Source: Pyricularia pennisetigena
Lineage: Eukaryota > Ascomycota > Sordariomycetes > Magnaporthales > Pyriculariaceae
Direction: 5' to 3'
DNA length: 64,000 bases
Assembly (NCBI RefSeq): GCF_004337985.1
Contig: NC_043742.1
Coordinates: 3,396,176 to 3,460,175 of the forward strand
This document shows positions 23,250 to 34,403 of the stretch, piece after piece (within the stretch, counting starts at the first letter, position 1; each line of letters opens with the position of its first letter). A program made the position numbers and the translations under genes. The notes beneath the pieces were generated by a model. It saw only the letters and a list, made by a program, of their open reading frames with translations. It did no database searches and was not told where the DNA came from.

Positions 23250-24267
23250 GATGTTATTTGATTGCGAGCTACCGTCGAAGCTATCAGAAAATCATGTGGT
23301 GAAGTTAGAAATCGTTGACGAAAAAAAAAAACATGCTTTTTCTTTTTCTTTTTTTTTTTCAGGACGCATCGGGGAGATTAATGGGCTGTTCAGCAACGAC
23401 TCGGGGTTCAATACTTTTCAAGCACTTTGCCTGGGGTCGTGCGATGTCACACTCACGCCGAACATGCAGTGGTTAGTTATAAGGAGTAGACCAGTTTGTT
23501 TTGTCGTGCAGCCAACATGGTTGCCCGCTACCCCTCACACGGCTTGGCTAAGCCAATGGCACATCAACACGTCTGCTACGCCGGGCGGAAATCGACCTGG
23601 CGTGGTCCAAGAGGGTTGAGGAACAGTGCAGTCCATGACAGCCTGGTTCGGTACCGCAACCCACGACTGCTGTGCGGTATGCACCAGTGCATTTTTATGA
23701 ATTGGAATTAAGGCTTGACAGAGTCCAGAACACGACTGAGGGGCTTTGAATTTGATCGAAGTGGAGGAACATCTGCGCTTGTGATATGTAAGGACGCTGT
23801 AGGCGGCCGGGGGAGGGCAGGCTGAAGATCATGCCGAGAAACATGTCCGCATTAGGCTATGATTTGCAAAATTCTCGGCACCAGACGAGCCACGAAAAGT
23901 GGTCAGGGCCAGTATTCCTACGGTTTCTGGAGACGAGTCGAAATACCTCTCCTCTTCGATCGACACACTATCAGGAGCATCCAAAGAGAATTTTGTTCAT
24001 GAGGCTTTACAGCCTTTACTTCAAAAACAAGCAGGGCGGTGCCTCATTCGAAAGGTCTGCAAGCGTGCAAGCCCATGGTAATGTATACAAACATAGCCCT
24101 TCTACCACATTTGCTCTGCATACAACAAATCGTTATACCCAATCAAATGTGCTGAAAAGGAGGCGAAGCAGCTAAGCAATTTCTCCCTTTGCAGTTCGAT
24201 GGGGATAAAGAGTCATCGGCCTTGCCCTTCCCCGCTTCTAGATATGAACAGGTCAATAACCTGTATA

Positions 24268-24298
<31 letters not shown>

Positions 24299-24366
24299 TT
24301 TTTCTCTGTCCCATGTTTTTTGAGTAGCTATTAATGCAATTTCCCAGCGGAAAATTTTCCACAACA
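23250..24366. other. Intergenic region, no supported gene
   Basis: This lies between two divergently transcribed genes. T-rich runs occur at about 23,336-23,360 and 24,275-24,305, the latter about 60 bp before the next start codon. The frame at 23,831-24,175 (+) has no recognisable feature and is probably chance. Confidence 0.5.
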
Positions 24367-26421
24367 ATGGCTTCCGCAGGAGATATCATCACTGGCCTGG
24401 AAGTCCTGATAAAACTATTCCACAAGGTGCAATCCGCACCCGAGAAATTGGAAAAGGCCGCAAAGGAAACAAAGCGAATAAAAAGATTGGTCGGCAGGCT
24501 CAAGAAAAGAATGTCAAGTCCCAGTTTCGACGCTAGCGAGGATGCAGCCCAAGATATACGAGAAGAGGTGGATGAACTCGAGGAACAGATCGAAGCAGCC
24601 GACGCGCTACTTCACGAGTACCAAAGGATCCCTCGGTGGGAGTACATCAGCCGTTTGGCTTGGATTTGTTGGAGGTTACCTAGGCTTGATGGCATTGCCG
24701 AAGGGTTCGACAGGTCTCGACGGAGGATTGCAGAATCTAGACTTCTCTATCCGTCGGACGGCACCAACATCGAACGCACCACAACGCCTCACAGCACACC
24801 GCCGCTGCCCGTCACTCCGTCAATCAACAGAAGCAGGCACCAGAGTACTAGAGTAAACTGTGGCATACTCAACTGGGCCACTAGAAACAGCGAGATTATA
24901 CTTGCTGCGGCGCAAGCTCGAGATGACCGGTCAAAGCAGACGCTGCTGGATAGTATCAGCCAAGCCGGCATTGACGATGAAGCAGCTGACGGGAGGGTGA
25001 ATGATTTTCTTCGCGCTGTCCAGAAACAGGAGCAATTCCGATGGACGGCATCCGTGCAATCCGAAATTCCGCAAGTGCAGCAAGCGGGTGAACCATCCGT
25101 CCAGAAAGATCCGGAACACAAAACGTCTGATCAAAAACTGCAATTACGACAGCACCGGCACCAGCACCAGCACCAGCACCAAACCTTTCTGCCAACACCT
25201 CCGGCGTCACCAAAATCGCCGGATCCGATCGTTTCTAGTCCTATAGGGCCCAGGCCCAACACCCAGAAAACCTATGTCTCTCATTCTTCATCTTCTTGCC
25301 AACCTCCCATGGCACCGAGTGGACCGAGTGAAGCACCGCAGATTATTTTGACACAGTTGTCGACTGGTTCTGCTTCATCGAAAACAAATGAGCCTCGGTA
25401 CTTATTCAGTCTACCTAATCAACTAAAGCCGAACCATGGAGAGAATTCTCCCATTCGGTCAAATTTCTTACAACCATGTACTGCACAATACCAGGCGTGG
25501 CCCAATGTCATCGCACCGCCCCCACCTCGTTTTCATCTTCCAGGGCCATTCAATCCACCAAATCAGCAAACCTTGGCTGCTTCAACACCTCCACGAAATA
25601 CCGAACACGTCCGGATACTGGTTGTAGATTCCGTCAATGGTGGTAGGATATATCCTGCCTGTTTATGCATGCTACAACGCTGACTGTTCACAGCCCGTTC
25701 CGTTGCTGCGCAATACTTTCTTGAAGTCTTTCGCAAGTTGATCATGAACAGCCAGAAACGCTGGCTGTTCGCCCACGTCGAGTCGGCGTCGTGCAGTCAG
25801 CCGAGTTCCATCACCGATCCCTCCAGCCCAAGTCCATCGTCAGCCATGGCCGCTGCGGCCCGCGAAGGCAGCGACGCAGCTGTCCCCGGAGCTCGGCATG
25901 AGCTGGTAGATTCTATCCACAGACGCATATCCAACCGTACAACCCGGCATGTATCGGAGGCAGATTTTGGCCGCTTTGACCACATTATTTGTTTTGAAAA
26001 GCTGGATAAGCTGGTTTTGACCGACCGTATGATGCAGCATAGTGAAAAGCTCGGCACCAAGGCTCGAACAAGCGATATTCACTACCTGACGGGCTGCGAA
26101 AAATACTCAGACACAAGAAGCACCATCCAGGCTCCATGGGAGCGCCTCAGCTACGAAGTCGGGTTTGCTCTGACCGAGTGGATTTTTCTGGTTCTGGGCT
26201 TGAAAAGGCCTTGCACAACTCCCAATATCAAATGGCAGACCGTCGAGATGGAAGCCACGATGACCGAAAGGCAAAACACACGATGGGAACGGAGTTGGAA
26301 GGTCCAGGGATGCGAGGCGCACTCGGTGGCGCTGGGGGACAAACGGCTTCTTTTTGTCTCCGGACCGCCGGACAAGGTGACTTTGGCAAGCGTCAAGATT
26401 AGGCTATGTTTTCCAAGTTAG
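24367..26421 (+). CDS. Helical STAND-like N-terminus fused to a catalytically altered LMW phosphatase-like domain
   Basis: Exons 24367-25642 and 25694-26421 (667 residues) flank a 51 bp intron with a GCTGAC branch site. The start follows a good context (ACAATGG); an in-frame ATG at 24,334 would add 11 residues. Residues 1-90 are amphipathic helices beginning ASAGDIITGLEVLIKLF and continuing with charged coiled-coil-like sequence, similar to N-terminal domains of fungal STAND/NLR-type proteins. A Pro/Ser/Gln-rich linker with a (QH) repeat fills about 250-400. After the splice the frame reads ILVVDSVNGARSVAAQYF (about 416-433), which has the shape of the low-molecular-weight phosphotyrosine phosphatase loop (C-X5-R-S). 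Asp421 stands where the catalytic Cys should be, and Arg427-Ser428 are kept. Downstream HIICFEKLDKLVL fits the family's later strand. There is no nucleotide-binding domain. I infer a binding rather than catalytic role. Confidence 0.65.
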
Positions 26422-26869
26422 CACAACTTTTATTTTGGAAGTTGTATCTTGGCTATAGCCTGAAAGCTGCAGGCGAGTCAAACACTAGAATCGCTTGCGT
26501 AGAGCCCGAGCAGCCAAAAGAAACTAGGGTAACAGTAGCAGAGGGGAAGCGAGAGATGGTGGTGCCTGGTAAACGGCAAGAGACTCAACCGAGCCCATTC
26601 CGATCCGATCCGATCCGATCCGATCCGATCCGTTCCCTATCCTCCTCGAGTTTGCCTTATTTTCCGATCTATCAGCTGTCGTATATACATGTCTAGATTG
26701 ACGAGTGGCGACGGGCCAATTAGAGTATTAAATCCAACACCTCCCGCTCCTCCTTTGAGCGAGACTTGCGATGCGCAACAATATGAGCCAAAAAAAAGGT
26801 CCGGCTCCTTCGCTGACGCCGGCTCCAGAATATCGCGGCGGCTGAACATGGCCGTGGAGAGGGCCCCGT
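26422..26869. other. Intergenic region between convergent genes, with a pentanucleotide repeat
   Basis: About 450 bp separates convergent stops. It contains (CGATC)6 at 26,601-26,630 and no gene. Confidence 0.6.
26601..26630. repeat. (CGATC)6 microsatellite
   Basis: Six perfect tandem copies of a GC-containing pentamer lie between two convergent genes. Confidence 0.95.
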
Positions 26870-27824
26870 CTATGCCTTCACCTTGTAAACTCCAGTCATT
26901 GAGTTCCCAGCCCAGTCCAGTAGCCAAGTAGGCAGCAACCACGACAAGTACCCCGTCGTAGTGGCCAAGCCGCCACGCCACACCATTCCGCTCCTCCCAG
27001 CAGTAACGTCGCCGAGCAGCCTTTTCGCAACCGTCTTGGTGTCCATGTGGCCAAAGAGCTCCTCCCCACGCGACTGCTTCCCTATCTCCTTCTCGACCGA
27101 CTTGTATCGCGACCCGGGCGGGAGGACGAACTCGCCGCTGTTGACGAAAATCTTTGTCCCGACCACGCCCACCATGGCCGTTATGACACGCACGCCCAAG
27201 GGTGCCATCTCGAGGCGCAGCGTCTCCGACAGCATGGTGACGGCTGCTTTGGAGCTGTTGTAGATGCCTTTTTGTGGGTTTGTGGAGAAGTATGTCAGCA
27301 AGCCAAGAATCTTGGCAGTTTTTGACGCTACGAACAAAGACGGGGAAAATCTCACCTTGCCAAGACTGAGTGACACAAGCAGCAATGGACGCAACGTTCA
27401 GCAGCACCCCGCCCGCCTTGATAAGCAAGTCGGCAAAGCCCTGCGCGACCGCCAACAAACCCCAGACGTTGACGTCGTATAGCTGGCGGGCCTTGGCCAA
27501 GTCCACGTCCAGCAGCGGCATCGTCTGGACCGCGCCCGCATTGTTGACCAACACGTCGAGTCCCCGGTCCTCCGTTGCGAGGCCCACGGCGCCGACGCAG
27601 GCTTTGATTGACTCGGGCGAGGTGACGTCCAGCTGCATGAGTTGAATGTTGCCCGACGGGTGTTTTTCCAGGTCCTTGGCCTTGGACAAGTCGCGAGCCG
27701 TGGCAAACACATGGTATCCCGAGTCGGCAAAGGCCTCTGCCAGGGCGTAGCCTATGCCATCGGAGCTGCAGCCTGTGACCAAAACCGTCTTCAGGCCTGG
27801 TTTGACGGGAGTGGTTGAAGCCAT
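26870..27824 (-). CDS. Short-chain dehydrogenase/reductase, AYR1-like (two exons)
   Basis: Exons 27824-27356 and 27267-26870 give 288 residues. The 88 bp intron (GTGAG...AAG, branch GCTGAC) splits the Gly just before the active-site Tyr. The Rossmann cofactor motif is TGCSSDGIG (near residue 18), followed by DVTSPES, the NNAG motif (LVNNAGAVQ), a catalytic Ser in NVASIA, and YNSSKAA with the Tyr-X3-Lys pair. The TGCSSxGIGYALA start and spacing are like yeast 1-acyl-dihydroxyacetone-phosphate reductase (Ayr1) and related lipid-linked SDRs, so NADPH is the likely cofactor. A C-terminal hydrophobic stretch (TGYLSWLLPTWLLDWAG) may attach it to lipid droplets or ER. An upstream ATG at 27,866 would add 14 residues. 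The substrate assignment is by resemblance only. Confidence 0.85.
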
Positions 27825-30800
27825 TGTGGAGATGAGTGTAGGTGATGCTACGCGGTAGAGAAACAAAATAAAAGCAAAAGAGCAAAGCGCTGGTAGCAGA
27901 TGCGGTGTAGGAGTGTGTGGGTGAGTGAGTGACGGCTACAACTTATACATTTCTTTCTGGGTCTGCCTCGCACCGACGACCCATTGTTAACTTGGTTTTA
28001 ACATCTTACGCCAGTAGTCCATTGGTTGCACCGCAGTGGAGCGGCCGTCAGCCAGTGGAGCAATATCTTCCCGAAAGTCGTTATCACATCTGTTCTCGCT
28101 GCATTAGCGTAAGACGACCCCTGGATGAATGTCCGTTTTCACGGGGTTTCACCACAAATGATTTGTTAGCCCTTTTGGGCAAATTCCCGGGACTGGTTGC
28201 TATTGTTGGTTTTTTTTTTTTTTTTTTTTTTTGGTCAGCCGTCTGTCGTCGTATGTACACATACATACCAACCGGCGCAACCGCACCCCACCCACGACAA
28301 TGACTACAAAACCGTGCGATAAGGGCCCCTACACCCCCAAAGAATGCGCGGCCACCCGACCAAGGCCATCATACCTTTTTACATGAAACTCAGGGCTTCC
28401 TTTAGACTGAAAAATCAAAACTGCTTCTTTGCATATTTGATTATAAAACTGCGCTATAGTTATTGACATTTTAGTTCCACCTGGGGTGAGTAGCCGGCAA
28501 CAGGATAGACTTACAGCCCGGAAGACGTCCTTGGCCATATGAGAATAACGGACCGATGCATCCACTACGTCGAGCTACATACTTCAACAGCAAGGGTTAC
28601 CGTACACCTGCGTCTGTTTTGATCACCTCCACCTGGGCACGAAGGTTTTTGCATAAGCCGCACTTAACCTCAGCCTTACCCAAGCTGGTAACGTGGTTTA
28701 TGGTAGTGACTTGGCTACATCCGGTTAAGGCCAGCCAAACCCCGAAAACAGGTTTAGCCCGGCCCGGCCCACCAGCCCATGGGTTTTTGGCGGGTTAATG
28801 GGGCGAGGGTTGGAATGCCTCACATCCGGTTGCCTCGCGGTGACGTCAATCTCCCCTAAAGGTACCACGATCACAAGTGGTCAAGCCTGTCGGTGCCAAG
28901 TTGTTAACAGCTACACTTCTCAAGGACATTAGACGTGTAAGCAAGCCAACATCTAGCCGCAATCTTCGTCCCGCATTGTAGCTATCAACGCTCTTACCGA
29001 CGAATGGATGGGAGCAGACAGAAGTCAAAAGAACATATATTAAACGTCCGGGAAAAGCTACACTGAGATCAAGGTTGGTATTTTGATTCGCAGCCAACTA
29101 GTCCTATTTTTGGAAGGCTAACACGGCATTGCGTACCCACTCGTCCAGTGCTCGTGATGAGGAGATAGCAGCAAACCATGTCGAGCGCAAAGCACCCCGT
29201 TCAATACTGACCATGTCGCTGAACGAGGTTTACCAAGACTTCCGCGACCGCCAAGTGTTGTGTTGAGCTACTACCAGAAGCTATAGGCGTTAAAGACTAT
29301 AGTTTACAGTGGGCTAGTAAGTTCTTGTAGAGGTTGGGGACGAGCAGCACAATATCCTCCGGTAATCGGTACGGTTGAAAAAAAGAGGCCATATCCAAAA
29401 TAAAGACAGATATAAAACGCTTAAATGGAGTTCGACCATCATTTTCCTCGACTATTTGCGCCACCCCTTTTTTTTTCAGAGTTTGCGCTCGCTTATGATT
29501 CCTCCTTGCTGGTTTTTGCTGTACTGTCAAGGCCTCTTATCAATTTTTTTTAACCAAAGTTTGATTGCCTGACTATAAGCCGAAAGTCGTCAAGGCACCA
29601 GCAAACCCCTTTCCCAAGGTTCCAATCCTGTGGCCAGCGATCAGTTCGAAAATATTAAATACACACCTGTATCCCACAATTCGCAACAAACCATCTTTGA
29701 AGCCTTTCGTATTCAGGGATTGTTCATTTCGTCTATGTCGAGCCCATCGTGGCATATTCCGTCGAAATATAACGCCTCATATACAAGTTTTCAAACGTTG
29801 TTTGGAACACCGACTTGCACGTTTGAATCTCACATATTTTCTGTTGCGTTGACAGGCCCGATGTGAAGGGGTTGGGATAGATGTTTTCACGCACGAGGAA
29901 TACCCACATGTGTACCGCTGGTAAAGTAGACCACCAACCAACCAATATGCTGTCGCCCTTGAATCTTGACGCAGTTTGCAATCTCTGGCATGTTTACGAC
30001 TCGCTACCAATGAATGGCCCACTCACTAGTCCCGGCCGGCCAAAGGAAAACTTAATAACTGGGTTACAAAAGTCATTGTGATAGGACGTACTTGACCAAT
30101 AGTAAAAGGCCCTGGAGCCCGATCATTAGAGTAGATGTGATGCCACCAAACTAAAATAATATATGAAAAAAAAAGTATGTTCTCTATCCAAATGGGTCTT
30201 TTTCTCGGATTAAAAGTTCATAGCACAAACTGCTAGTACCTGCGACAGAGCCTTCGAATATATATCAGATGGTCCTAGAATTGAGATGGGACATGTCAAA
30301 AAGCACCCTGAATATTGGTTCAAGCACAAAGGTAGGTATTTAGGTGTGCCAGTCGCTTTCAGCCAACGGTATCACCGGCATGCATCCAAGTCGAAATTCA
30401 TCGCCTAACTCGGATCTCTTTTCTTAGCCAAGGACAGTTCCAGTTCTGTGCATTAGAGGTGAAGGCTGTCTTATTCAGGGTAGTCATATGAAGCTACTTG
30501 AACTGGTTGCGACACGGTGACAAGCTAATATTGCCATGTCACAAGCCACATGCGAACTCATTCCAGATCACGATTCAGCACGGCGCGACACTTGATAATT
30601 CAAACCAAGCCAAATCTTTGAAGGCTGCAATAAACTTTGATTATCCAGCAGACGTAGCAAACTTGTCACCTTTTTCTTTGTGCGAACCACCGAATAGCCA
30701 GCGTTGTTTCCTAACAAGTGAGCTGAAAGGAGGAGCTGGTCAAGGCATGTTTCAGGTTGAATTCTATGGTGTTGTCACTGTTGTAGAGATGTTGGGTGAG

Positions 30801-31735
30801 CTAGAGGTGAACAGAGATGAAAATGCACACTACTAAAATTCACGGTTACCTGGGATGGAGTCAGAAAACCATTTTAGCTAACTCATAAAGTATGGAGAAA
30901 AACAAAGCAAATCAATCCGGGGTGGTTTTTCGTTTTTTTTTTTTTTTTTTCTTTGTCATGGTCTTACGCGGCGTCTTGGGCAACAAGCTCGGATTGAATG
31001 CAGATTCCCGAGCTTTTGTTGTCCACAAACAGCAATCTGCAGCAGAAAGCAATCATTCCGAGGGGAAACCATGGCCCACTCAGCGTGAGTTGTTGACTCT
31101 TTGCTCATTTCCAGGCTTCGGACCAAAGACGTGTCAGTCATGTCGAGATTGGCATGGACAAAAATTCGATCCGGTCCGGCGACAGCGAATTTTGCGACGG
31201 CATTGGCCATCAGAAAATGTTTTGAAACAAATCAACCGAGTCAACATGCAGACAAAGGGACTCGAGCTGCCCAAGTTTGCTTCTGTTATCATGCTCGGCG
31301 TTGATCGGCAGCTGCCCCGCGTTTTCTTTTGCTGATTATCTGCCGCGCTGTCATTGGGCGGGTCTTGATTACGATTTTCTGAGGCATGTCAAGACAGCAA
31401 AGCTGTCAGCTGAGGGACAACCCGGCTTGGCTCTTTGTTTTTTTTTTTTTTTTTTTCTTTTTTTTTTTTATCTCCCTGTAGAGGACCATATCTTGAGGCG
31501 CACCCATAAGTTGGGATTTAAAGTTGACCGCGAGTCTTGACACGACGTCTTGTTTGCTCCTCGGCAGGTTAAAGATAAATATCAACCTCCCACGGCGCTG
31601 TTCCCGATGTCAACGTGGGTAGCTTTGTTTCTTTCAGTAGTAACTTTAGCTTGGGTTATTTGATCCGATCCTGGAGAGTATTGCTCATATTTTTTCCTTG
31701 GTTACGTGAAAACTCAATTAAACACCCAAGCCGGG
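27825..31735. other. Long gene-poor interval
   Basis: In 3.9 kb I find no frame with a recognisable domain. T23 occurs at 28,210-28,232 and T-rich runs lie near 30,935 and 31,440-31,470. The 112-residue frame at 30,498-30,836 (+) and the overlapping frames around 29,600-30,000 lack any family signature and splice support. The 5' flank of the downstream hydrolase occupies the last few hundred bases. Confidence 0.5.
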
Positions 31736-34403
31736 ATGTCGGTCGCAAAATTTACCCAACATCTTGGAATGGCGCCCGGGGATACTCCCGTCGGCACCAA
31801 GACGTTAAAGCCAAAATACAGACGCGTCAAAGCTTACTGTGCAGGAATCGGGCTGGCGTTTTTGTGGTGCGTTGGTGTCAAACAAACACGTTTTGTTATT
31901 TCCGATTCCACGACGACGACGACGACGACAACGACGACGACGACAACGACGACGACGACGGCGGGCGATTTGGCCGATCCGTCCGCAGGCCAACGACAAA
32001 AAATGAACTTTCAAGTTTCTTGGGCAGATGTGAGTACAATATGTAGCATATTTATAAATCAAAAGATCACATTCGGCAGATACTAACCGTGTGCGAGACA
32101 GATCGAGCCCAGCACAACGTTACGATGGCAAGAGTGTTACACAGGGCAGTATGACTGTGCTCGGTTGGATGTACGTCGTCTGCCACCAACAAGGCCGGCG
32201 GGATAAAATTATCATCGTCACGCCGGTCTGACCCATCATTGTCTGCTTCAAGGTGCCGATGGACTGGCAGAATCCGTCAAGCGACCGCGTTGTCATCGCA
32301 GTCATCCGACTGAACGCGACCAGCCACACCGACTACCGGGGACCCGTCTTTTTCAATCCAGGGGTGAGTTTTTCATCTGCACCGAAGGCCTCCTCTCCAT
32401 TTTGGCAAACTTCTTTGATCATGGCGTTTTTGTTGTGGCCGACCTGGCTTCATCATGTGGTGTCAGTTCGTCCGGTTTCTGCTCTTGTCCCCACCGCTAA
32501 CGCTGGCCAACGTACTTTTGATAGGGACCTGGTGGCTCGGGTGTCTGGTCAATGTTGGATCATGGCGAACTTGTACAGAAGATAGTAGGAAGCAACCATG
32601 TAAGTCTTCTTGCGACCTCACTCCGTTTGTCTTGTCTCAAAGCTGGAGCTCTTGCTAAAGCGAACATACCCAGGACATTGTCACTTTCGATCCCCGTGGT
32701 GGTAAGTCCCGCTACAAAAATACAGTCTACAAACAAAGTCTGATGTTGGAGTTCTCACGCTGATCAAATCACCCCCACCAGTCGGCGCCTCGACGCCTCT
32801 GATCAACTGCTGGCTGACCGATCAACAACGAACTTTCTGGAGTCTGACCGACGTTGGCGTGTCTGATTCGCACCCCGGCATGATTTACGATGAATATTAC
32901 CGTGCCTACGCCACCTCTCAGCACTGCGAGGCTAACATGGCCAAGTCCAAGATCCTCGAGCACATCAGCACGGCATCTCATGCCCGAGATATGCTCGAGA
33001 TACTGCACCAGATGGGCGAGGATAAACTCAAGTACTGGGGTTTTAGCTACGGAACAATCCTAGGGGGAACCTTTGCCGCCATGTATCCCGACAAGGTGGA
33101 GAGGTTTGTTTCTGACGGTGAGCAGAGATGACGTTTTGTTTGAGAAGAAATTTACCACCCTTTTATTGGGGGTGGGGAGTACCTGAGTCCGGGTTCCTGA
33201 CTAGAATCAATGACCAGGAAATGTCGATCTCCGAGAATGGTACACTCACGTGCACACAAACTTCCTCCGGGACGCCGACAAGGTGATGCAGGCCTTTTAC
33301 GACCTCTGCGCAGCCGCCGGCCCGGCAAAGTGCGCCTTCCACTCGCCGTCCCCCGCCGAGATCGAGCGGCGGCTGCACGGCCTGCTGGACCGCCTGCGCA
33401 AGAACCCCATCGTCATGCCGGCCAAGACGGACCCAGAAGCCGAGGGGCCCGAGATGCCCGAGATCGTGACCTACTCCAAGCTCCGCAGGCTCATCTCGGC
33501 GGCGCTGTACCGTCCGCTGTACAAGTTCCCCGAGTTTGCGCGCGTCCTGGCCGCGCTCGAGAGGGGCGACGGCGGGCCCTACTACCAGTCCACCGAGGCC
33601 GGCATGCCGCCGCTGTCGTCCTTTTGCTACGCCACGCCCGTCGAGCCCGGCGCCCCGCTGGCCGGCGTGGTCGAGAGCACGGCCGATGCCTTTCCCGCCA
33701 TATCGTGCGCCGACTCGGAGGAGTGGACCGGCACCGTCGAGGACTTTGTCAAGATCGGGGACGAGCTTCGGAACCTTAGCTGGGCCGTCGGGGCGCTCGA
33801 CACGAGCCTGCGTGCGCAGTGTGTGGGCAGGAAGGTCAGGCCCAAGTACAGGTTTGCTGGTAAGTTTGTTTTTCGTTTCTGTCTTGATCTTGTCTTTGAT
33901 TGTTGTTTCAAGACTGCTCATGACAAAGACCTTTTTTTGCGGCATGGCTTATTCGAAAATTCACTAACTCTTTTGATGCCACAAAAAAAAAAAAAATAAA
34001 AAAAAAAAAAATAAAAGGACCATTCGAAGCCAAAACGCACTTTCCCATCCTCTTCATCGCCAACATGGCCGACAACATCACGCCGCTCATCAGCGCCCGG
34101 AACAACTCGCAGGGCTTCGAAGGGTCGGTGGTCCTGGTGCAAAACTCGTACGGCCACACCACCCTGTCGGCGCCCTCCACCTGCACTGCCGAGCACGTGC
34201 GCAGGTACTTCCAGGAAGGGGTTCTTCCGCCGCCCAACACTGAGTGCGAGCCTGATTTTGCCCCGTTCGACAAAGTTGAGGAGCCGGGGGTTGAAAAATA
34301 CGTCCACGCGGCGGTCATCAAGAAAGATTCTGAGCTTTCCGAGTCGATAAAGCAGCTCTGTGAAAAAGCCGGTGCAAAACTGGGGGATCGGCGGCTTTTA
34401 TGA
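31736..34403 (+). CDS. Membrane-anchored TAP-like alpha/beta hydrolase (putative peptidase), eight exons
   Basis: Exons: 31736-32029, 32102-32170, 32253-32363, 32525-32599, 32674-32701, 32782-33117, 33218-33859, 34018-34403, giving 646 residues. All seven introns are GT-AG and phases agree. A basic N-terminus and one hydrophobic helix (about 33-49) suggest a type II anchor, followed by a 17-Thr tract (59-75). The catalytic part has the family opening FFNPGGPGGSG (oxyanion loop), [13 protein letters not shown], the nucleophile elbow GFSYG (Ser about 281), an Asp in the MADNITP strand, and the His in SYGHTTL. This layout matches fungal and actinobacterial tripeptidyl aminopeptidase-like hydrolases (abhydrolase_1 plus TAP C-terminal domain). 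It probably acts outside the cytosol on peptides. Two start positions were compared; 31,736 is the first ATG in frame. Intron 7 has two A-runs next to its acceptor. Confidence 0.87.
31914..31964 (+). repeat. In-frame ACG/ACA trinucleotide repeat encoding Thr17
   Basis: Seventeen consecutive Thr codons (fifteen ACG, two ACA) lie within exon 1 of the hydrolase, between its membrane anchor and catalytic domain. Confidence 0.95.

Noticed and set aside
30498..30836. 112-codon plus-strand frame
   Set aside because: No family resemblance, no splice partners, composition near that of the intergenic DNA.
33163..33945. 260-codon frame antisense to the TAP-like hydrolase
   Set aside because: Shadow of GC-rich exon 7, with low-complexity composition.
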